This document shows, piece by piece, positions 56,200-64,000 of a stretch of DNA of 64,000 nt. The notes under the pieces are model-generated. The model made no database searches. It saw only the letters and a list, made by a program, of their open reading frames with translations, and had not been told where the DNA came from. How positions within the stretch are numbered: position 1 is the stretch's first letter; every line of letters begins with the position of its first letter. The stretch spans positions 12,745,112-12,809,111 of the forward strand of contig JAEMBT020000009.1 of the NCBI GenBank assembly GCA_018873245.2. The letters run 5' to 3'. The position numbers and the translations under genes were made by a program. Origin of the DNA: Archegozetes longisetosus (Eukaryota; Arthropoda; Arachnida; Sarcoptiformes; Trhypochthoniidae).

Positions 56200-59100
56200 A
56201 ACTGGTAGATTATGTAAATTTTTTCTTATTACGGTTTAGACGTAGGAATGCATGAATTGTGTGTTGTTATGAGAATAGAGTGTAAATCCCGTTTTGCAGC
56301 CCTTTATTAGGCTGAGTTTGAGGTACTTTTATGAGAAGTTGCCTTATCTATAGTTATAATGGGACACACATTTCTGTACTGTATGGTAAAGGACGGAAAC
56401 GAGCCTTATGTCAGTAGTCAATAAATCATTGAACAAGTAATGCAAAACTGCGTTAACTACTCTTCAACTGCACTCTTATCCTATAGGAAAGTGCGCTACA
56501 CTTTCAGCTATACATTGATTTTCCAGGCCGTTGCCTCTCACACAATCGCGTTGCTAATGGTCTCCAATTTTTTAAATATTTAGTTCCAAATGACAAATTC
56601 TAACTTGAAATGCCTCTCAATCCATAAACGAATGTGGAGATGATTCCATCTTTCTTTTGATGTATCCTCTTAAAAGTCACGACTTGGTTTTGTTGCGCAA
56701 TCTAATTATTGTTCATAGAGTTTTAGCATTCAAACTAAAGGATATCTTTATCTATTCAAAAGTCTCTAGTATTCAAATGTTTCTAGTATTCAAAAGCGTC
56801 TATTAAATAGAAGCTATAAATTATTTATAAGCTAATGTCTCGTTGTTATGCATGAAACCGATGAATTATTTAAATTATTTAAATAATTTATTATTACATT
56901 TCGAAACTTCGATATGAATCATTTTAGCTCAAGTCCCATATGATACAAACAATTCAAATAACATGCACTCGATCAAAAGGTCCTAAATTTGCGGACGTTT
57001 TAATCCACTTCTTAAGATCTAATCCAAAATTTCGATATGCTTTCATCCAAAAGAAGAAACTTTACAGATTAAGCCTACAGTTGATAAATAGCAAGAATGG
57101 AGAAATCAATAATTTCGAACATAGATTTTTAAAATTTGAGTCAAATATGCGCTATAAGTTAAAGAGAACGACGACCGAATACTCCCAACAGTCTATGTTA
57201 GCTAAAAATGCCTACTAGTGACCCAATCAAAAGGCACAGCTATCTCGCTTTACGCATTCTAAACATTTATTCAGTGGCACTCCAATAGACAAGGGATCTA
57301 TTCAACAGCTCCATAGATCGATAGGAAATTTCCATCTTGTCGATGAAACTGAGCCCAATTAGTTTTAGATCACGCCAATTTTGAATTTCAAATCTCTACA
57401 GGTTTTCACTATGGTTATCTTCAGATTAATTGATTATTTAAATATGGATTCCATCAAATTTGTTGTGATGGAATCCAATCAGAATATAAAAGATTAAGCA
57501 TTTAATCAACACTATTATTAATCCTTAAGACTCGGTGGTCGAACAAAATAAGTTTGAGTACTACGGTCTTATAACTAATTGAAATTCAATGAGAAGTGAT
57601 TTTATAGGTTGAAAGAGACTCCTTGTCAGAAAATCAGGTTTTGCGCCGACTTTATATAACTTGTATTTAAATTCGGGCGGCAACTCATGGGAACTGATCA
57701 AATCAAGAGATAACTCAGATCAACATCAATGGAAGATAGGATATAATTATTAACAAGTTGTCTGAATGACTTTCACTTCTGCTATGCCATATTGAGCTTA
57801 TTTGAAAGTTCTTCATGCGTGAATTCAACACGCAGGACAGTGAACTTAATTCTCTTTTTACTAATTTCTTATCTCTGTTACCTTATAATTCATCCATTCT
57901 TAGCTTCTAATTCTTTTGTTAGATTCTTGTTCGACAATTCTTCGATTCTTGTTCTCTTTATTAGACAAGTTGTTCAGTTATTCGGCTGAGTTTGTTTTGT
58001 TACAAATTAGTTTTTCTGAAATTATTGATAGAAATTTAGAGGAAAAACTAAATTTAAATGACTATATATCTTAGGTGAAGGAAGTTTGAGAAGAGGAAGT
58101 TTGAGTAGTTTTCTAAATTCTCAAATGTGTCTGTCCTTGAAGTCTAAATGTGAGGCTAATTTATCATTTCTTGACATACTATATGCTTGTTTGATAAATA
58201 TTTTCTAAAAATATAGGTGTTGTCAAAGGTATGAAATACTGTCAGTATTACTGTATAAATCATTTCTTTCTAAACGCCATAAAGTATTTGTTCTTCGATA
58301 AGAAATTCTATAGTAATTACTTTTCTTATAGGAGACATGTCTCAAAGCTATAATGCTTTTCAATGCTTTTCAATGCTTTTCAATGCTTTTCAATGCTTTC
58401 AGTGTTTAGCTTCAATTAGAGTTTGGAACAAATTCCTCAAAAATGCATAAGATTGAGAATTACAAGAGTGGGTGGATTTACCCGTAAAATTAGCATCATC
58501 AATTCAAACCTATGTGCATAATTGAAGATTTATGTGCTTTTGTATAACTACTATACTTTCTATTTTCACATCATTGTTAACTTTATTAGCTAGTAATTAC
58601 TGATTTAAAACTAGTTAAAGTCAAATGAGACCTGGTTGTAGTTTAAAGCTCACTTTGCCAGTCGTTGCCTATAATTGAGTTTTAATGAATTGTGATCTAA
58701 ATATTGACTGATTTCTCATAAAAGGGACTAATTGAATGAATTCATATCTAAGAGATAGAGATAACAAAGAGGAGAGCTCAAGGTTCATTGATAAGAGCAT
58801 AAAAGAGAGAAAAGTATTTACTAAGCTTTCAATCTAGATGATTTGCGTGACAATAGTAATTGAAAAACATAGTTGTGTAAATCTCAGATCTAATGATATT
58901 TTAATTGAACTTAACTCTAAGTTTCCATAGTTTTAATCTTTCTTAACATGAAACTCTGAACATTTCTGTTATCAAATTTGAATTTAAAACACCAAAAACT
59001 TGTTATCAAAATTTCCTCATAATTATTAGTTGTACTTAAAGCTAAATAAAAAAAAGTTGAAAAGAATAGTTTTCTTCTTTAGAGAGGTTTGAGAAGTCTT

Positions 59101-62100
59101 TTCAAAGCGAGAAGAGTTTTTGAAAGATCAAATTGTAAGTCATGCATGGACATAGCGTTTAAGATTCAATCTCTAAATACTCATTTAAACCATTTTGCTC
59201 AAGTCTCTTGTAACTCAAAGGATTCAAATAACTTGCATTCGATCAAAAGGTCTTAAATATTTCAGTGTTTTAATCTATTTCTTTAGATCTAGTCTTAAAT
59301 TCAATTGTGATTACCCTCAATGGTTGACGTAAGCTTTCGCTTAGATAACTAATATTTTATAGAGATAAATAACTAAATGTTTTATATGTATGCCAATATA
59401 GTTTTAATGACAATTGGTTGTACAAAAGAACAGTCAAAATTTATATGGTTGAAGTGATTTTCAGTCCAGGTTTTGTTGGGAACGGGTTATTGGGAGAGCA
59501 GACAATGCAAAGGATGAGTCGGGTTTGGAGTAAATTTTCACATGAAGTTTCAACATAAAAGTTGCATAACCTTTAGAAATTGATCAAACCAAACACTATT
59601 ATTATGATGATCAATATAAAAACTGGTCAATTTGAAATCGCTCTTCCATATCCTATCTCTCCAAACTTCTAACCATATCCTATCTCTCCGAACTTCTAAC
59701 CATTGATTGTGAGGGTAATTTGACTAATTATCTCTATCCTTTGGCTTCAGTTTCTATAATTTTAGTTTAACGAATTTTATCATATTATTATATATCAATT
59801 TTTTACTTTCATAGCCCAATAAATTTTTGAACTGAGTCTTTGTAAAGCATCCCCAGAAGCCTGAATACCAATTCACTGATACATATCAAACATTTTGAAC
59901 ACAAATATAGAGTAATAGTTATAACTATTCACCAATTCATAGATAACACAAAAATACAGTGAATGGAAAGTAGAATGCGAGCTAAAAAGTGAGCTAAAGG
60001 CAATAATTCTTAAGCTATTGTTCTTGACTCATGAAATATAAAGACATGCATTAGTTATTTTGATGGGCGAATTGAAACAGGGACTGAAACACGAATCGAA
60101 ACACGGATTCGAAAGCAAAGAATAAGAGACAGAAATTTAAAAATCATTGTAAACGAGGTGCTGTCGGACATCGGGTCTCAATCTCAATAATAACTAACTT
60201 TTCGTGCATAACGTTGACAAAAAACATGTGAGCAAATGTGGTGCACAGCGTATGCATGTATATATCGATGCCTTATATGTTTTTATGAATGCTTGATCAA
60301 CAGACCGAAAACGGCACCACAAAAGGCTGTTCTTGCACTTTCAAATTCTACTCTTGTGATTATGCTCTAGCTTATAATGTTATGACTTGTAATGGTCTGA
60401 CTTGCAATGTGTGATTTGCAGTGTATGACTTGCAATGTATGGCTTGTAATGCTTTAACTTTTAAGCTTTAACTTCTAAGCCTTAACTTCTAAAGCTCTAA
60501 CTTCTAACGTACTGCTCAAAAATTCACTACTTATACGTCCACCGTTTTTCAATCTATTTAGCTATTACTTTGATATATGTCTATTGCCACTTTGTTTGTT
60601 GACTTCTGTCTTCTTGTCTATTAAATATTCTTAGTTTTCAATACAATTAAATTGATATTGAGCCAAAGGATTTAGTGGAAAAATACCAGAGTTGAATGCT
60701 TTGTGTTGAGCATGAGTTGCAAAAATTCTTTTATGAGCTCAGACAACGTCATCTTTACGCCAAATTTACGAAAGTTTTAGAATCTTACGCAAAAGCATTA
60801 ATGGTTTAAATAATGAAAAAAGTAGATTAAACGGAATGATGGACTAAATGAGTAAAGATTAGTAGAAATAAGTGATTGAGAGTTATCTTTAAAAAGCAAA
60901 AGCTAAACATTGCTTCTACTACTGTACTGCTATGTAGGTTATGGTTAGATTCTTATCGACCGGTTTCAATGTAAAAGTCCAAACCCGTAAACACATAAAA
61001 ATGCAGTAATGCGGCACAAAAATAGTTTTAAAAGTTCTTGATACGAACACTTGTGGTTATACAGGTTCTTAAATGTCTGCTTCTTTACAGGTTCTTAAGT
61101 ATCTGCTTCTTTACAATCATATGCATAAAAGCATTTTCAATAGAAACCTTTGATTATTCCTTACTATCTGATCATTTTGCTATTGACAAATTTAAAGCTT
61201 TCAATCTTGAAACTTTAATAGTAGATCTTATTTAAGTACTTTGAAGCTAATCAAATCATTCAAGTTATTCATACTTTTGATGGAGATTTGCTATATAGTA
61301 CATTCTTTACAACTAATAATATGAATTAAAGCTTTTATTAAATTAGATGAAATTCCCGATTCAAAGCTTTTGTCTAAGAAATAAAGAAAAGTCTGAAGTT
61401 GTTTTGCTTATTAAGTTTGAAAAAGTATACTTTAACAAATCAGTTGATAAAAGATTTAGCCCTATTCTATTGTATAACAATTATTTATATATAATTCAAA
61501 AATAAGGTGATCTTTCCGAGAATAAGTTGAAAGATAAACATTGTTTTAAGATCAGTACTTGTCACACTCAATAATAGATTATCTTCAGCTCAATAGAGAG
61601 TGATGGACAGTCTCAAGACCTAACCTAACCTAACCTGAAGATATGCGACAATAACTGTAAAGAGCAATGGACTTTCTAAGGAGTTCATTCGACATATGAA
61701 ACGACGGTGTTCTATATCTAAATAGGTGTAATTTCTAAAATCTAAGTAAACTATATAGTAATCTTCCAGTCTGTTGAGTTCGTTGAAAAGTTCAAGTTGC
61801 AGAAGCATAGGATTAGGAATTTCGGAATCAGAAACTCAGAATCATTGATTCAGAACCAAGAATTTCAAGATGCCCATTTGTCTTAATGTATAGATCTAAC
61901 AACAAAACTACTGTTGCAGTCCTTTCTTTTCTTGAAAAAAAAAACCAAAAAGAAACCCAGAAATTGCAATTCTAGGTTCATTCATCAGTTTTAGATATGC
62001 AAAACTAAATAAAATGATTGGAAATTTTCTAGTTTAGAAATTATACGACTCTATAATTGTTATAATCAAACACATTTTACGGTGATTTTCGGCTCTAGTC

Positions 62101-63480
62101 ACTGAAAGTTAATGATTGAGCTAAACAGAAGTTAAATTCTTTTAAAACCTCTGTCGGACTATAAGAAGGTTTCAGTTTTAGCCTATAGGTGAAAATGAGT
62201 TTCGATTATATGCTTGAATTGCACTTGAAAGAGCTTATACACTAAGATTTCAATCTTCAATTTCATAAACAATGTTATATAAAAGAATGGATGGATAACA
62301 TAACAGAAAGCTGAACATAATTTGAAACTTAAAAGAAGCTGGAAAAATTGGTGGCAAACTAAACTGAAGCGGTGCTATTCACATGACATGCTTTAACATG
62401 TGTTGCGCGTTAAGCTTTAGCCAGCATTGATCGATTTGATCAAAGTGAATAATAACAAATAAATAATGTCTTTACGATGTGTCAGATAAATATTTATAGA
62501 ATTTTAGCTTTCATACTTTCCAATTAACAGCTTTGACTTATGTTTTTATATGCACTATATTCCCCATTTGCTCTTCTCCATTTCAATCATTATATGAATT
62601 GAGTCTATTTTCTCTACTTATTTATTAGATGAAAATGCGTTTTCGTCATAACTTGCAAACTGCTCAGCTCAATTCAAGTTTTTCCAGGTTATATTTTGTA
62701 TGATTTATATAATATATGCAGATTTTATACTAACAAAATTAACTAAACTCTATAGAGGCATCTTAATGAGTTGAAAATATGCTTGTTTCGTAGCTGTCAT
62801 TTTCCTGAAAATTAATTTCACATTACTTCATCTTAGTCTAATTTTTCATATAGTGCACTAATTTGAAACCAGACGCCATTATTTAACATTTAAATGAATA
62901 GTTCTTAAAAGCTTTTGGGTCTATTTCAATCGTACGTTCCGATTCCAACTGACTCCTTTACAATCATTTTAGAATAAGTAACCATATTAGCGGACGCCAA
63001 ATTAAATGGCACTCCTTTTCACTGAATTGGTCATTTTATCTTGAATTCTATATCGATGTAGCCCTTAGTTAGTTACAGTCGATTCTCTCTATAATGAAGT
63101 TGGGTATGGTCGACTAGTAGCTATAATGCATACTTTTAAAAAAATGATTTGGTTCTCAGACAACGTACACTATATTCAATATAGTGAACTCCCGTTATAA
63201 ATAACGGATTTCTAGTGCATTGGAGTGTTCATTACAACGAGAGGCGACTGTGTTAGTTTTTCAATAAGCCCTCACGTTTCTCAAGAGCCGCTTCATTTTT
63301 ACCTATAATATCGTCAATCAAAGTTTAGATAATGAAAGTCTTACTAGACTATGAAAAGCTATAGATACCAATTCATTGACGCAACCACTTAAAGCATTAC
63401 TTGAATTGGAAGCGATTCAAATTAAAATGAGTTGATATGAAAAAGTTGAATAATTCAAACGTGCAGATTTAAATATGCAA
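56200..63480. other. Gene-free AT-rich DNA with dispersed and small tandem repeats
   Basis: No supported gene. A repeat pair shares CAATTCAAATAACATGCACTC-like text at about 56945-57030 and 59220-59310 (also CGATCAAAAGGTC). A CAATGCTTTT decamer is repeated five times at 58352-58400. Minisatellites of about 14 bases at 60370-60505 carry TGACTTGCAATGTA and CTTTAACTTCTAAG. A short CCTAA triplication lies at 61618-61636. Hydrophobic frames of 60-90 codons lack similarity and splice context. Confidence 0.5.
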
Positions 63481-63481
63481 A

Positions 63482-63740
63482 TCAATAAGACTGTAAATGT
63501 TCAATTCTCAGCGCAATAATTCTACGCCTTTCTATCTTATCTATAAAACTGCTTCTATTCATTAATTGTTTGCATACATTAGAATATTCGACCCAATAAC
63601 TACATACTTTATTTAATAAACTGCCATTTGTATTAGAAAAGGGCGATATTTTATCATGTAACTCAAGCATAAGTTGCTCAATTTGTTTATTGATTTCTGA
63701 TTTCATGCTTTTATCCAAGCTAAAATAAAAGCTTCTCGTA
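63482..63740 (-). CDS. Possible exon of an unidentified gene
   Basis: A minus-strand frame of about 85-97 codons ends at the stop 63482-63484. It encodes a charged, mostly helical segment (for example MKSEINKQIEQLMLELHDKI, then VCKQLMNRSSFIDKIERRRI). Composition and lack of low complexity look more protein-like than other frames in this region. The open frame begins with TTG; a possible acceptor TCTTTGTAG lies near 63750, so this could be a last exon whose upstream exons lie toward 64 kb or beyond. I do not recognise the family. It may be spurious. Confidence 0.25.
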
Positions 63741-64000
63741 CCACTACAAAGATTCTTGACACAGATTCTTGACAATGCATACGTTTTAAGACTAACTTTT
63801 TATAGATAATAAGATCAACTTATAAGAATCACCGCATTCGATCAATCAAATCAAGTTATAGTCATATTTCAGATTATAGTCGTTGTTATAGTTATGGTTG
63901 TATTTCAAGTTTACAAAAATTGAGCATTCAGAAAATAGCCTCGAAATTCTTTGAGTGAACAGAAGACTATACGATGCGATTATAATGTAATGAATTGATA

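Noticed and set aside
56940-57218. 92-codon plus-strand frame
   Set aside because: Its start lies in a dispersed repeat also found near 59220-59310 where the frame is not kept; no motif was recognised.
57792-57989. 65-codon hydrophobic frame
   Set aside because: Hydrophobic content follows from T-rich DNA; there is no splice or gene context.
61618-61636. CCTAA triplication resembling arthropod telomere repeat
   Set aside because: Only three units, easily expected by chance or as an interstitial scar; no array.

Overview
This is a window of an AT-rich animal nuclear genome, most likely an arthropod. A mite or other chelicerate is plausible, but the species cannot be fixed from sequence alone. 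The evidence is spliced genes with GT-AG introns (many only 40-110 bases), a Polycomb-group gene of the Psc/Su(z)2 type with a very long C-terminal tail, and several families of eukaryotic DNA transposon. The genome is not bacterial: apparent GTG/TTG starts are artefacts, and coding exons must be joined.

Layout. 0.5-7.1 kb is a graveyard of DNA transposons: a Tc1/mariner-type transposase remnant, a nearly intact PIF/Harbinger element with its Myb/SANT-like partner, a decayed Tigger/pogo element and a hAT tail. 7.6-13.0 kb (minus) is one giant ankyrin-repeat gene. It has about 16 nearly identical tandem repeats, three single-base frame breaks and an unusual non-ankyrin C-terminal domain. 13.0-16.5 kb has no gene. 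16.9-17.8 kb (minus) is a complete three-exon SDR oxidoreductase of the HSD17B8 type. 18.0-18.9 kb (minus) is a broken DDE_3 transposase. 19.5-21.2 kb (plus) is the 3' half of an ABCB (P-glycoprotein-like) gene, now a pseudogene interrupted by a short mariner derivative. 21.7-24.0 kb is a stack of inverted-repeat and foldback elements with a GC-rich core. 24.1-26.0 kb (minus) is an F-box/leucine-rich-repeat gene. 26.3-27.5 kb holds a 198-base palindrome and a TA-flanked terminal-inverted-repeat element nested in an older repeat. 27.7-30.0 kb (minus) is a mitochondrial-type alanyl-tRNA synthetase in six exons that appears to lack the editing domain.

30-44 kb has no convincing coding exon but has GA/TC tracts and small tandem repeats. 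It may be the 5' regulatory or 5'UTR-intron territory of the next gene. 44.07-55.28 kb (plus) is a nine-exon Psc/Su(z)2/BMI1-like gene. The exons join to an open 1,337-codon frame with a RING finger, a RAWUL domain and a roughly 1,060-residue low-complexity tail containing a PLDLS motif. Its introns and 3' flank hold pyrimidine/purine tracts, minisatellites and a small family of hairpin repeats. 55.4-64 kb is AT-rich with dispersed and tandem repeats and at most one weak exon.

The genes do not form a pathway; they are independent housekeeping, regulatory and accessory loci among transposon debris. Splice joins and motif calls were made by hand. Family assignments rest on recognised motifs, not on database searches.
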